Below are positions 15,101-22,235 of a stretch of 64,000 nt of DNA, one piece after another; position 1 is the first letter of the stretch, and each line of letters opens with the position of its first letter. Both the position numbers and the translations under genes were made by a program. The stretch spans positions 19,079,980 to 19,143,979 of the forward strand of contig NC_056407.1 in the NCBI RefSeq assembly GCF_905147365.1, read 5' to 3'. A model generated the notes under the pieces. That model saw only the letters and a program-made list of their open reading frames with translations. It was not told the origin of the DNA and did no database searches. The stretch comes from Aricia agestis. Lineage: Eukaryota > Arthropoda > Insecta > Lepidoptera > Lycaenidae.

Positions 15101-16762
15101 GGCTACTGTGTACTTTTTATAATAATAATAATTGATAAGTGCATTTGTTGAATAAATAATAGTAATATATTACAACTCGAGAGTCGAGACTGACGGCGTC
15201 TATAGATTTTGCGACGGGATAGCGATTGACGTTGCGCGTTGCCATGGTGGCGATGGTGCCATACTTATTTAGTCCCTTCAATAAAATAATATGGGCAAAA
15301 TACTTTATATTATGGCAAAACAACGTTTGCCGGGACAGCTAGTCCTACTAGTCCTACTAATATTATAAAGGCGAAAGTTTGTTTGGATGTATGGATGTGT
15401 GGATGTGTGGATGTTTGTTACTCTTTCACGCAAAAACTACTGAACGGATTTTAATGAAACTTTACAATAATATAGCTTATACATCAGAATAACACATAGG
15501 CTACAATTTTAACCGACTTTCAAAATGGGGGAGGTGTTATGTTCGTTTTCTTATATTCAACGATTACTCCGCCGTTTGTTAACCGATTTTCAAGATTTTT
15601 CTTTTGGTATATAGGGTATCATCCCAATTTGGTATTATATTCACAAAAGTGGTGATCTGATGAAGGATCCATAAGTAATCGAGGGAACTCCTCAAAACTT
15701 ATAGGGAAACATGTGGTGACTTTGGTTTCGTGAGAAGTATTCTAAGCATATGCTACCAACAAGTAAGATTTTGCACCGAGATATACCTGGTATACCGTGG
15801 TTCGGAAGGTGCTGAGAGAACTCCTGATTCTTTATAGATACAAGTTTGGGAGTTTCGGCGTTGTTTTAAGAACAGAAAGCATATGCTACTATGCAAATTA
15901 CATTCATCATCATCATCATCATCATCACTACCATATTATACCATTTCATAGTCTTTTAGATCGAGACTCGAGTTTGTCAAGCGATAATTAAAAAAAATAT
16001 ATACCTACCTAATATTATAAACCTGAAGAGTATGTTTGCTTGAACGCGTCAATCTCAGGAAGGAAGTGTTAGATAGATCATTTATCGAGTAAGACTATAG
16101 GCTATATTATATTATCACGTTAAGACTAATACGACCGAAGAAACTCAGGAAAATGTGGGAAAAACGGGGTAAATATTTTTTATGGGAAAATGTAGGGTTT
16201 CTGTAAAATTCCTAATTTACGCGGGCGAAGCCGCGCGGGACATCCAGTATTGTATAATTATAACTGACTAAAAAAATTACGGAGAGAGATGAGAATATTG
16301 TAAAACTTTCTAAATTCTCTGAGAACTTTGTAATTATACTGTTATCAGATTACTAAAGTATACACTAATATTATATCTATAGCTTAAATTTGTACTTCTA
16401 TATTTTTTTACCGCAATTTATAGCGGTGTGCATAAACCTTACAAGCTTTTCGGTTCGCTGATATTAGTTTATAAACAGGTGTTTGCAAGCTTACTTAAGC
16501 AGCCATCATAACCATAGCTTAACCTATCACAATAATTTTCAGAAGCGTGGAACTTATAAGGAAACTTCATTTCGTCGAAAGCAAGATGGTGCCGTTCATA
16601 GCTACTTCCTGGGTGATCCGGGCGCAGAGGACCAAGGCACTTTTCCAGTCCCTTCCCCAAAGGGATAGGGACGAATTCCCTTTTAACCCCGAAAATATAG
16701 ACTGGGAGAATTACATGTACACGTACTGTAGTGGCATAAGAGAACACTTGCTCAAGGACTAA
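1..16762 (+). CDS. Fatty acyl-CoA reductase, copy 1 (3' six exons; 5' part outside window)
   Basis: Joined exons 1-100, 1018-1119, 1966-2155, 3480-3586, 14518-14647 and 16543-16762 give 282 codons plus TAA without internal stops, and every junction keeps phase. Insect FARs reduce fatty acyl-CoA to fatty alcohol with NADPH, usually at the ER or peroxisome. Seen here are the YxxxK catalytic pair (YTFTK, exon 1018-1119), the VRPSI segment that follows it in FARs, and the C-terminal FAR/sterile domain ending in an IDWENYMYTYCSGIREHLL-type block. The N-terminal Rossmann part lies before the window. Intron 3587-14517 is 10.9 kb because a Pao/BEL element and other insertions sit in it (1.5 kb in copy 2). 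The stop codon comes from an inserted transposon (16756-17600). All splice sites are GT-AG, so the gene may be functional, but expression cannot be judged. Confidence 0.88.
606..815. mobile_element. Palindromic MITE M in the first FAR intron (copy 1)
   Basis: TTTCAAACTACGCTGTAATA and inverse TATTATAGCGTAGTCTAAAA, with inner CACAAGAATATCGCGCA arms. Shared with copy 2 (43680-43893), so older than the duplication. Confidence 0.65.
891..945 (+). repeat. 27-bp tandem duplication before a FAR copy 1 exon
   Basis: Two copies of TGGCTCGAGAGTCGAGGTGG-CGCGGGC about 70 bases before the acceptor at 1017. Copy 2 has a single shorter version. Confidence 0.6.
1018..1119 (+). CDS. FAR copy 1 exon with the YxxxK catalytic motif
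   Basis: Acceptor TTTCAG ends at 1017 and donor GTATAT starts at 1120; both flanks are phase 1. It encodes DGRPNTYTFTKALAEVYIND and onward to VIVRPSI. Tyr and Lys of YTFTK are the short-chain-dehydrogenase-type active residues of FARs. The exon is 102 bp, the same as in copy 2. Confidence 0.9.
1750..1912. mobile_element. Degenerate MITE E (shared with copy 2)
   Basis: GTAGCAGCGCTGAAAGACCA with its inverse ATGCTCTTTCAGCGCAGCTAC. The copy 2 partner is at about 45131-45362. Confidence 0.55.
1966..2155 (+). CDS. FAR copy 1 exon, end of Rossmann domain
   Basis: Acceptor CCAAG ends at 1965 and donor GTGAGT starts at 2156; 190 bp in both copies. It encodes VVASLKEPVEGWIDTWSGAN through DLIPVDYVINLTIVAATTDS, the conserved FAR stretch after VRPSI. 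By eye it differs from copy 2 at only two residues (Leu/Phe in D-x-IPVD and Tyr/His near the end). Confidence 0.9.
2305..3075. mobile_element. Foldback element with nested insertions
   Basis: The outer arms 2305-2390 and 2990-3075 are inverted (CCACGACGCGTTCTGGCAAT with ATCACAAAAAGACC). A second inverted pair, 2849-2897 and 2936-2987, sits inside (TTAATCGTCCATAGGTG...CCTATGGACGATTAATC). Repeat B lies between the arms. A related fragment is at about 42722-42830. Confidence 0.6.
2394..2835 (+). repeat. Dispersed repeat B
   Basis: GGTTCCGTACCCAAAGGGTA start and a TCGTGCGCGAGTCCGACTCG end. It lies between the arms of a foldback element (2305-3075), so it inserted into that element or is its cargo. 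Confidence 0.65.
3186..3375. mobile_element. Degenerate MITE E left half (copy 1)
   Basis: ACGGGGTGTAACAAAACAAA start; interrupted by the 40-bp hAT-like element. The copy 2 partner is at about 46305-46445. Confidence 0.5.
3253..3292. mobile_element. Minimal 40-bp hAT-like element
   Basis: 8-bp target duplication GTGACAGC (3245-3252 and 3293-3300). The 40 bases are the left and right ends of the 26760-26968 element joined at a short microhomology. Located in a FAR copy 1 intron; absent at the matching place in copy 2. Confidence 0.75.
3480..3586 (+). CDS. FAR copy 1 exon (linker to C-terminal domain)
   Basis: Acceptor TTTCAG ends at 3479 and donor GTAAGT starts at 3587; 107 bp as in copy 2. 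It encodes SDEVAVYNSSSSELNPIILR and a short tail, fitting the FAR position where the vYN.sSg..NPit pattern occurs. Confidence 0.88.
3618..3746. mobile_element. MITE F with TTA target duplication
   Basis: 129 bp; GGGTTGATTCAGACC and inverse; TTA at 3615-3617 and 3747-3749. 3-bp TWA targets and GGG ends suggest PIF/Harbinger. Confidence 0.75.
3775..4105. mobile_element. MITE F copy with an inner insertion
   Basis: GGGGCAATTCAGACCGCCAC at the left and GCGGTCTGAATTGACCC at the right; the middle carries about 130 bases of GC-rich sequence not seen in other F copies. Confidence 0.6.
4431..4594. mobile_element. MITE F with TAA target duplication
   Basis: 164 bp; GGGTCAATTCAGACC and inverse; TAA at 4428-4430 and 4595-4597. 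A CCTCG tandem array (about 4545-4570) lies in the right arm. Confidence 0.75.
5206..5332. repeat. Inverted repeat upstream of the SINE in FAR copy 1
   Basis: GAAACTATTTTGAGACTCAA and its inverse, with an ATCGGACGAGAATGCGC-type inner arm; absent from the matching intron of copy 2. Confidence 0.6.
5483..5850 (+). mobile_element. tRNA-headed SINE
   Basis: The head carries an A-box-like TGGTCTAGTGGTATAG and a B-box GGTTCGATTCC. The body is shared with 41343-41700 and the tail is TTATT-type. The 12-bp target duplication ATTATATTGTGT is at 5471-5482 and 5851-5862. Located in a FAR copy 1 intron. Confidence 0.85.
6034..6235 (+). mobile_element. Helitron-like short element (same family as 50291-50501)
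   Basis: TACTAATATTATAAATGCG start, an ACCGCTGAACCGATTTTGCT middle, and an end CATCTAG before T. Located in a FAR copy 1 intron. Confidence 0.7.
6568..7004 (+). repeat. 5' LTR of the Pao/BEL element
   Basis: TGTATAGACATGAGCC to ATCATACA; it differs from the 3' LTR at no position I could find. A TATATATGG stretch near 7670-type promoter spacing is at about 6670 and could be the TATA element. A GT donor-like site (CCAGGTGAGT) follows near 6907. Confidence 0.95.
7012..7029 (+). other. Primer binding site of the Pao/BEL element
   Basis: TGGTGCCTCCTGTGAGGT begins eight bases after the 5' LTR. TGG complements the CCA end of a tRNA. The matching tRNA was not identified. Confidence 0.6.
7529..12739 (+). 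CDS. Pao/BEL gag-pol polyprotein, 1736 residues, intact
   Basis: One frame from ATG (context AAAATGGCG) to TAA. Domains in order: a gag-like coiled N-terminus and DUF1759-type region (about residues 1-300); zinc knuckles (CSCCNEGH, CINCLRPGH, CFVCNGRH; about 343-410); aspartic protease active site IDSGS (about 470); reverse transcriptase with CDISKMFRQ (about 805) and catalytic FMDDV (about 880-884); RNase H-like region with GFCDGS (about 1057), RLEL and AYSDST; integrase zinc finger H-x-H...C-x-x-C (about 1367-1405); integrase core D-D-E (about 1440, 1505, 1557; IDFGGPF, ITDCGTNF, GIFESGIK); and the C-terminal domain found in Pao/BEL polyproteins. No stop or frameshift is seen, so the element could be competent. 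FMDD in place of YMDD is normal for this superfamily. Confidence 0.95.
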   Translation: MAEAKLQSYIKRREFEFKNVQIIYDLIQEISKDSTKLASFKARYKNIERIRANFIESHEQINKFELSLNPKYEFDNSVLFSFDELYYAAVEFADSLGSNTASKPTESGHQSSSFTRVKLPKLEIPKFDGRIENWQTFIDSYVPLIQKNESLSDIEKFHYLLSCLSGAALTLAKGVPITQANYNVVYNALLDRYDNKRVLATAYLEKLFQLTPIQKPSLNNLSVFTNTLYESVNALRALGIQDLSEFILFYIASRPLDIETKRRFELQNTNEIPTFNNLISYLQSYVKVLEVSQPNVMTAPSNIIISKQSRGVNRVSGGSRSQGSSLVASDKPTHLINSNKQMLCSCCNEGHSIYRCGKMHSMSLEQRQNFVRELKLCINCLRPGHTRENCKSKSTCFVCNGRHNTMLHVEQKVSCTNDSNSSDGASTVLTGATSTESPVDQGLTAKILGSAVVRIYRADGSLQYARALIDSGSMDCFITTACARRLGLNIKKCNLSVTGLGQNSVCNIKGYTFGSIIPRSSESPKFNLPFVVLPKITFQMPSATLPLSVKDHFKHLDLADCDFDKSGPIDLLLGVECFDQIYTGSRFSPGPGLPCALSSVFGWVVTGKYFQNTKSHVPSQPVTSLLASSSALENIVQRFWESEEPPKCKISGPEDDICEHKYKIGTYRTSDGRYVVPIMLKGDSPPLGDSYSHASYRFFNLEKRLNKQPELKREYKEFMNQYEHLGHMQPADASSTDRYIIPHHCVVRPESATTRLRVVFDASSKTSSHVSLNNFVHVGPKLQIDIIDLITKFRLHKVVFTCDISKMFRQILIRPEDRRYQHVLWRDDPNDNLVEYELNTVTYGVSSSPYLAIRTLRQLAEDHDSEFPSRVSEVLTKETFMDDVTTGCSTLEEAKQLKADLTSLLSKGHFELRKWSSNEPSLLSDVPLDHCQISKSFEISGDEFVKILGIRWNPSNDNFSYHFSDSFDVRFTKRSILSIVARIFDPLGWICPVVFAAKSLLQDMWRLNLSWDEDIPPELAKRWHLIAANLADLQKIVFPRLVIPSTPKEVHLVGFCDGSLKGYGCCVYMCVVPADACSSTVVSLLIGKSRVAPLKPTTVNRLELSAAVLLAKVLNHMYNLLKDKVDISSVRAYSDSTTTLSWLNTAPHLLKMYVANRVVQATDLVSPDKWYYVSTEDNAADCSSRGVSCLDLIDHPLWFTGPPWLRLQPNLWSSKQVLLPKEELPELKTLATENFHVVQTENVLLTLTSKFSTLTKVQRTLAWCLRFISNSRCRRRSDRRISALTSSELDNSMKTLVKFTQGHFMTSQVSQVQRHEQCEKSIQKLSPFLDQDGLLRVGGRIDDANLSPSILHPLLLPKACNLSRLIVEHFHLKYLHCGPRTLQSLIQREFWIVGLRLLIRTVLSKCVRCFKVNPVARQPIMGKLPAARLRPSRCFQTTGIDFGGPFCLKESRRRGAKTYKAYLCLFVCLSSKAIHLEAVTELSSEAFLAALDRFVSRRGMCQTIITDCGTNFVGANRHLNEIINELSKHNQEISDGLANRQITWKFNPPGAPHFGGIFESGIKSTKYHLKRVVGAQVLTLEEFITVLTKVEAVLNSRPLCLLSPDPQESDVLTPGHFLTGGPLVSLPEEFRDENRCPRSRWQMIQKITQSFWRVWQRDFLHTLQQKNKWFSESPNLKKDDLVVVNEPNLPPLLWKLARVEQVHTGSDKVVRVVTLRTANGRIIRRPVVKVCPLPIN
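12905..12917 (+). other. Polypurine tract of the Pao/BEL element
   Basis: A purine run (AGTGGGGGGAAAA, one T) directly abuts the 3' LTR, where plus-strand DNA synthesis would be primed. Confidence 0.75.
12918..13354 (+). repeat. 3' LTR of the Pao/BEL element
   Basis: Copy of 6568-7004 at an offset of exactly 6350 bases. It is preceded by the polypurine tract and followed by the AGCTC target duplication. Confidence 0.95.
13735..14080. mobile_element. Large palindromic element in FAR copy 1 intron
   Basis: Arms around 13781-13906 and 13914-14040 are nearly perfect inverted copies (CATGGCCAGTGTCGAGTAAA and its complement), with outer TAGTTTCTTG/CAAGAAACTA. A one-arm remnant occurs at about 49780-49825 in copy 2. 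This stretch is absent from the matching intron of copy 2 (48139/48147). Confidence 0.7.
14518..14647 (+). CDS. FAR copy 1 exon (C-terminal domain, first part)
   Basis: Acceptor TTTTAG ends at 14517 and donor GTAAAA starts at 14648; 130 bp as in copy 2. It encodes NPNVALTTSPINIYLLKLWK and a basic tail. It is separated from the preceding exon by 10.9 kb of insertion-rich intron. Confidence 0.87.
14820..15342 (+). mobile_element. Helitron-like ends in tandem
   Basis: Two 3' ends of the type CCGGGACAGCTAG (ends near 14990 and 15342) with the ACTCGAAAACGGCTGAACGG body of this family. A related minus copy lies at 21914-22075. In the last intron of FAR copy 1. Confidence 0.55.
15352..16245 (+). 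mobile_element. Long Helitron-like repeat (family D), plus orientation
   Basis: TCCTACTAATATTATAAAGG start; internal CAT microsatellite at about 15901-15927; 3' segment ending near GAAGCCGCGCGGGACATCCAG. It follows directly on another CTAG end at 15339-15342, so two elements lie head to tail. In the last intron of FAR copy 1; absent from copy 2. Confidence 0.65.
15901..15927 (+). repeat. CAT microsatellite inside Helitron-like repeats
   Basis: CATCATCATCATCATCATCATC run; equivalents at about 38966, 54170, 63297 and 36964 show that it is part of the family D body. Confidence 0.75.
16543..16762 (+). CDS. FAR copy 1 terminal exon with transposon-derived stop
   Basis: Acceptor TTTCAG ends at 16542. 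The exon encodes the FAR C-terminal domain (basic ALF segment, then DEFPFNPENIDWENYMYTYC). It aligns with 50580-50811 until the Leu-Leu-Lys codons, after which a mobile element begins at 16756 and supplies the codon for Asp and the TAA at 16760-16762. Copy 2 ends five residues later as KTKSKS. Confidence 0.9.
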
Positions 16763-17600
16763 CGCTAAAACACGGGCGGATACGGGCGCGGGCGCACGCG
16801 TCGGAATACCGCCGCGGGCGAGCGGGCACCCGTCGCGTGCGCATCTCATTTAGCGCTGATAGTATATTTTTTATTTCGAGCGTGTACAGTTGTGTTAAGT
16901 AGATTACCATGGATTATTTACTAATTTATTATTTGGTAAAAATACGTCAACAGAAACAACGTCGATAATGGGCATTGTCCAAAAAAATCACATGTACTTA
17001 CTTTTTATATTTTTTTTCGTTAAAATAGGGTATTTTAAGAATATAAATTAAATAATTTTGAAATTCATTGGCTAGTTTTTTCTTAATAAATTTTTAAAGT
17101 TCTGCTCTGACGTCATCATCGGCCGCCAATTGACCTCTGCATATGTTTTAAATTTCCTTTCAATCTTATTTATAATGGCTGGTTCGTCAAATGCAAGTTC
17201 TCATTATGTGAAAGCTGATACGAGAAGCTTACCAAAAGTTCGAAACGTAATGTTGGTCGAATTTATTGCTAGTTTAACGCCATTGAAGGTCAAACAAAGG
17301 TTAAACGTATTTGTTCAAAAACATAAATAACCAATGGGTACGAGTATTTTTTTCGTTTATATACAGAAAAACGATCACTGACCTTATTCCTCGAAATGTT
17401 TTTGTAATGAGCAAAATTAAGAAAAAATCAACAATCCCCATTGCGGAAAGCGTGCGCCCGCGCCGTGTGCCCGCACGTCCGTCGAGCGTGTGACAGTCCG
17501 TCGCCCGCGTCCGCGCTCCGTCGCACGCGCCTGCGCTGCCCATATTATTTTTCATTATTCACACGCAAGCGTGCGCCCGCGCGAGATTTAGCGTTGGCCC
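16756..17600. mobile_element. 845-bp DNA transposon (PIF/Harbinger-like MITE) in the last exon of FAR copy 1
   Basis: The termini GGACTAACGCTAAA and, reversed, GGGCCAACGCTAAA match at 12 of 14 bases; GC-rich subterminal blocks (GCGGGCGCACGC) are also inverted. The flanks are CAA (16753-16755) and TAA (17601-17603), and the empty site in copy 2 reads CTTAAAAC, consistent with a 3-bp TWA duplication. TWA plus GG termini suggest PIF/Harbinger. Inside, a 50-residue frame beginning MAGSSNASSHYVKADTR (17175-17330) has no transposase signature, so the element is non-autonomous or gutted. Confidence 0.75.
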
Positions 17601-18616
17601 TAAAACAAAGTCTTAGAGCTGATTCATAATAAATTATACTATAGCCCGGTTAGGTGACTATTGGAAATGTCAGAATGAATGGATCAATGGCTTATTTGCT
17701 ACTTACCCCCTTTAATTACGAGCAATATTTGGTACTGTATATAAATGGGAGCATTATTTTACAATAATTATTAAAGTATAATTATTTGTATAAGCCTTTT
17801 GTATCAAAATATAACTATACATGACAGTATCAGTAGTCAGTACTGAGTACTGAGTACAATAAAAAGCTTAGATAAATGATTGGTCTCGCCAATCATTCAT
17901 CTAAGCTAAAAAGTTATTTCTGATCACAAAATATGTTTATTTACTACTATACCATAAAAGCTAAAGTTGACAATTTGTTGTGTATATTACAGTTTTTATA
18001 GACAGTATTTGTTACGGGGTTTCCCCGAATTGTAGGATAATCCTGCATGTGCGTGAAGGGCGAGAGTTCATCCCCTTTAGGGCCTCGCCACACCGGAATG
18101 GCAGCGGCGAGGCGAGCACTTTCAGTGTCATATGATTTTAAACTTTATCTTCATTATTGTAATACATAGTATCGCTTAAGAAGTTTACGAGCGGCCAAGC
18201 GGGCACCGGTGGCCGCGATTTCTCAAGTGATAAGTATGTATTACTTAATGAAGATAAAATTTAAAATCATAATATTATGACATCAGTGTCATATTATGAT
18301 TTTAAACGGCGAGGCGAGCACTTTCAGAAGTGCTCGCCTCGCCGCTGCCATTCCGGCGTTGCGCGGCCTTAAGGACAAAAATCTTTGAGGAGTCAACAAC
18401 TATTTCTTCTTCGATTTTTTGGAAAGATATTATATTCACATTGAAAAAAGTTTATATTCTTTATGTATGTAAAACATTTTTAAACCTCCTCCTGAATACA
18501 TGTACTTAATTAAAAATCATCAAAATGACATCACAAAATAAGTTTCGCCAAAAAGTTTGGTCCTGTGAGGCCAATTCAATATTTTGTTGCCGAGTTACGG
18601 TCTTAATTGACCCTTA

Positions 18617-18780
18617 GGGTCAGTTCAGACCGCAACGCGACGAGGCGAGGCGAGGCGCGGCGCGGCATAAATTTGTATGGATTTGACAGATTTCAATTGC
18701 GTGAGACGTCTTGCAAATCTGTCAAATCCAAATAAATTTAGAAATGCATCTACGCGTCGTGTTGCAGTCTGAATCAATCC
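18617..18780. mobile_element. MITE F in the shared 3' flank (copy 1)
   Basis: TTA at 18614-18616 and 18781-18783; partner 51483-51640. It predates the duplication. Confidence 0.7.
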
Positions 18781-18944
18781 TTACTCAAACTCAAAAACTC
18801 AAAACTTTTTTATTCAGAATAAATTTTTTCAAATATTCTCTGAACGTCTACATGATGCCTGTTGTGGACACAACGATGAAAAGGGCAGCGAACATATTTT
18901 AGAAGGTTAAGTAGTGTATTTCTAAGATACAATATTTCTAAAAT

Positions 18945-19277
18945 ACGTGGGAGAGCCATGCTTCGGCACGAATGGGCCGGCTCGACCGGAGAAATACCAC
19001 GTTCTCACAGAAAACCGACGTGAAACAACGCTTGCGCTGTGTTTCGCCGAGTGAGTGAGTTTACCGGAGCCCCAATCCCCTACCCTATTCCCTTCCCTAC
19101 TCTCCCCTATTCCCTTCCCTTCCCATCCCTACCCTCCCCTATTACCCTATTCCCTCTTAAAAGGCCGGCAACGCACCTGCAGCTTTTCTGATGCTGCGAG
19201 TGTCCATGGGCGACGGAAGTTGCTTTCCATCAGGTGACCCGTTTGCTCGTTTTCCCCCTTATATCATAAAAAAAAAT
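18945..19277 (+). mobile_element. Lepidopteran SINE-like repeat A, full length
   Basis: GGGAGAGCCATGCTTCGGCA start, a CCCTATTCCCTTCCC purine/pyrimidine block, a conserved GGCCGGCAACGCACCTGCAG...TTTCCATCAGGTGACCCGTT part, and an A-rich tail. Part of the insertion block that separates copy 1 from copy 2 in the 3' flank. Confidence 0.75.
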
Positions 19278-19551
19278 AATTGTTAAAGTGAAATCGCCAC
19301 AATATGTTCGGTCCCTTTGACTGTATTAGGTTCGTTAGTCAAAATACGTTATTACAGTGTTCCTTAAAAATTAGTAACGAGTAAAGCTGTTTCTCTTACA
19401 AAGTAATAAAGCATTGTCTTTGTCCGAACAATAAATAAAGGATGTTAGGAACAAACGTTCGCCAATATCTGAGAAACCAGCGTAAGAATAGAATTTTAGA
19501 AAGCTAGCAGATGCTTAGTTTATTGTTACGATAGAAATATTTATTTTGATT

Positions 19552-19893
19552 GTTTTTTTTTTTTTATATGAAATAAGGGGGCAAACGAGCAAACGGGTCA
19601 CCTGATGGAAAGCAACTTCCGTCGCCCATGGACACTCGCAGCATCAGAAGAGCTGCAGGTGCGTTGCCGGCCTTCTAAGGGGTAATAGGGGAGGGTAGGG
19701 AAGGGAATAGGGGAGGGTACGGAAGGAAATAGGGGAGGGTAGGGAAAGGAAAAGGGTAGGGGATTGGGCCTCCGGTAAACTCACTTACTCGGCGAATCAC
19801 AGCGGAAGCGCTGTTTCACGCCGGTTTTCTATGAGGACGTGGTATCTCTCCGGTCGAGCCGGCCCATTCGTGCCGAAGCATGGCTCTCCCACG
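19552..19893 (-). mobile_element. Lepidopteran SINE-like repeat A, full length, minus strand
   Basis: Inverted relative to 18945-19277, 275 bases away; poly-T at its plus-strand left end and GGCTCTCCCACG at its right end. The two could form a long hairpin. Confidence 0.75.
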
Positions 19894-19894
19894 T

Positions 19895-20845
19895 CAAAAT
19901 GTGTTGTATGTGTTTTAGAATATGTGTAAACTACAAATAAATAAAGACTAGGCTATCGTATGGGAAACCTTTGGGGTTAGATACGAATGTGGTTAAATGT
20001 GTTGTAGTATCTAGCTATAAGTTTTGAGTATAATAAAACCTTATGTATTCTTGTGTATTACATAATTTCCGCGACAGTTGTTGCTATGAGTATTTCTTGC
20101 CACGTATTGTGTAATTCGTACGTTTGGAATCAAAGGGCAAGAAATACGAATAATGTGTATTAGTAGATGATTAATAATTAGTGCACATCTGAATTAGATT
20201 TAATTTGTATATTAATCTAAGACCCTGATCTGTGAGTCACGATATTATGTTACGTAGATTAAGAACATAATATCATGGCATTGAAATTGTTGTATTGCAT
20301 ATTATGTATTGAATAATTATTGTATATTGTAATTTGTATTGTGTAGTGCACAGTGCCATAGCAATGGGTAGGAAAGAGATAGGTGTACGCTGAAATGGTA
20401 TCTCCGTGGGATAGAAATAAGGCGTATATCCCCGCACCGGGATAAGTGGGCGGGGTCTTCTCCCTCTGCGCTAGCGCATGCCGCATGGCGGGAGTGAAGT
20501 TAGACGTATAAATAGGCCGGTCGACGTTGCGTCGTGGCGTTGCGATAGAATAGTAATTGGGCATAGGACTCATACGGCAACTACGACTCCAGAAACTCTG
20601 ACGGATCTTGGTCAGAGAACATCATTCTTATCGGACGGATATAAATTGCTCCGATAGGTCAGATTACGGGTGTAACGAGTATAAATAATAAACATTGAGT
20701 AGTCCGCCCTTTGCCTTGGTACAGTGCACGAAGTTTAATTTTAATATAATAAATCGAAGTGAAGAGTTAAAAGTGATTTAATTTAAAGTGATCAAAGCTC
20801 AAATATATAGACATATAAATATCAACAAAAATCATACAGTCCACA
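19895..20845. mobile_element. Possible LTR or other insertion in the 3' flank of copy 1
   Basis: This block exists in copy 1 only. It has a TATAAATAGG promoter-like box at about 20509 and AATAAA-type signals further on, as LTRs do, but I found no matching direct repeat or TG...CA ends. Unassigned. Confidence 0.3.
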
Positions 20846-21520
20846 ATAATGCCTACCACCGGTTCGGGAACTAGCCCGGCGAGAAGAACCGGCGTAAGAA
20901 ACTCGCAAAGCATTGTGAAACATGTTCAAAGTGACACTAGAGTCCAACTCGCGTAGATACGCCAGTTTGTTCGAAGTCGAGGCAATCCTTAGTTCTGTCT
21001 ACTCTGTTTGTAGTTTCCAAATTATAAATTCCGAAATATGATATAACGCCATGATTATTATCTCGCCTAATCCCAATACGGTGTTACACCCTTTTAAAAC
21101 GTAAGCGCTTTTTCGAAAACTTTGTATACGTTTATTTAATATTTTTGCCAACCTTATTTCATATTTAAGCGACGATTCCTCTAGCTTCTGACAAATTGAT
21201 CATAAAAGCTTGATGTGTACTTTGAGAACGTTTAACGTTTTTCCAGCAGCCCTTTCGTAAAAAGGCTTTAGGTAAACCCGTTTGTCCACCGCCCACCGCC
21301 GTCACCGCCAAAAAAATAAAAACAAAATTCCACATTACAACCTTTTTTACATTTTCTACTGAAATAGGTGTATCAACAGATGCCGCCGCCGTTTGTAGTG
21401 GCATAGCCTTGGCCCTAGGCCGTGAAGTGGCATTATACCTGAATTTTTGTCGATGACGTCACGATGACGGCAGTACAGTGGACAGACGGCTAAAGTAAAT
21501 ATGTGTACCTATCGCAAAGA

Positions 21521-21677
21521 GTTAATTCTGACCGCAACGCGACGCGTAGATGCATTTCTAAAGTATGGATTTGACAGATTCGCATGACGCTCACGCAATT
21601 GATATCTGTCAAATCCGTACGAATTTATGCCGCGCCGCGCCTCGCCTCGCCTCGACGCGTTGCGGTCTGAATTGACC
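21521..21677. mobile_element. MITE F, shared copy near the duplication boundary (copy 1)
   Basis: TTAATTCTGACCGCAACGC start and GCGGTCTGAATTGACCC end; partner about 52419-52574. Confidence 0.65.
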
Positions 21678-21835
21678 CATCGGCGCCGTCATCACGTTCT
21701 CGGTAACGTTCCGGTGACGGTGGCGACGGACAAACGGCCTATCGCGAAGAAGAAGCCTTCTAGCGAGGAATAATAAAAGCTTAGTTTGGGATTCATGCAC
21801 ATTAACTCAATCATTTCTTGGAAAAAATATACAGA

Positions 21836-22235
21836 AAAGCGAGCGAAGCCGCGGGCAAAAGCTAGTAGTTTATATGGAGAAGGAGTGCAACGAGCCAATA
21901 TTATTTTAAAACTAGCTGTCCCGGTGAACTTCGTGTCACTTTAAAGCCTTCCCTGGACATCTACGAATATTTCAAGACTAAAATTAGCCCAATCTTTCCA
22001 GCCGTTTTCGAGTTTTAGCGTTACTAACACAATTGAAAATCCTTTTTTATATAAAAAAGTGTTGTTTTTAGACTTTTTCAGGAAATTTAAATTTTTTTTT
22101 AGAATTTTTCTCTCCATAATAACCATCCTCGTACTTCAAGGAATATTTAAAAAAAAAATTTGCGAAATCGGTCCAACCGTTCTCGAGTTTGCTCTTAGCA
22201 ACACATTCAGCGACTCATTTTTATATTATAGATAG
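21836..22235 (-). mobile_element. Helitron-like 3' ends at the duplication breakpoint
   Basis: AGCCGCGGGCAAAAGCTAGT (21851-21870) and, minus, CTAGCTGTCCCGGTGAACTT from 21914 are two Helitron-type termini placed directly after the end of the segmental duplication. Confidence 0.55.

Larger units (their letters stand above)
1..21835 (+). repeat. Segmental duplication unit 1 (FAR copy 1 and 3' flank)
   Basis: This stretch aligns, exon by exon and through intron remnants and 3' flank, with 43063-52733. Shared landmarks are six FAR exons, the palindromic MITEs near 133-475 and 606-815, the F-family MITEs at 18617-18780 and about 21521-21677, and the GC-rich 3' flank. Similarity stops abruptly after 21835, where unit 1 continues into a Helitron-like 3' end and unit 2 into unrelated sequence. 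Unit 1 is 21.8 kb and its partner 9.7 kb; the difference is mostly inserted mobile DNA. The left boundary lies outside the window. Confidence 0.85.

Noticed and set aside
15797..15991. Frames with a run of eight histidines (also at 54109-54306 and 63235-63429)
   Set aside because: The histidines come from a CAT microsatellite inside Helitron-like repeats; the same frame recurs in every copy and has no other protein feature.
16469..16849. 126-residue minus frame over the last FAR exon
   Set aside because: It lies antisense to a conserved spliced exon and runs into the inserted element; it has no motif.
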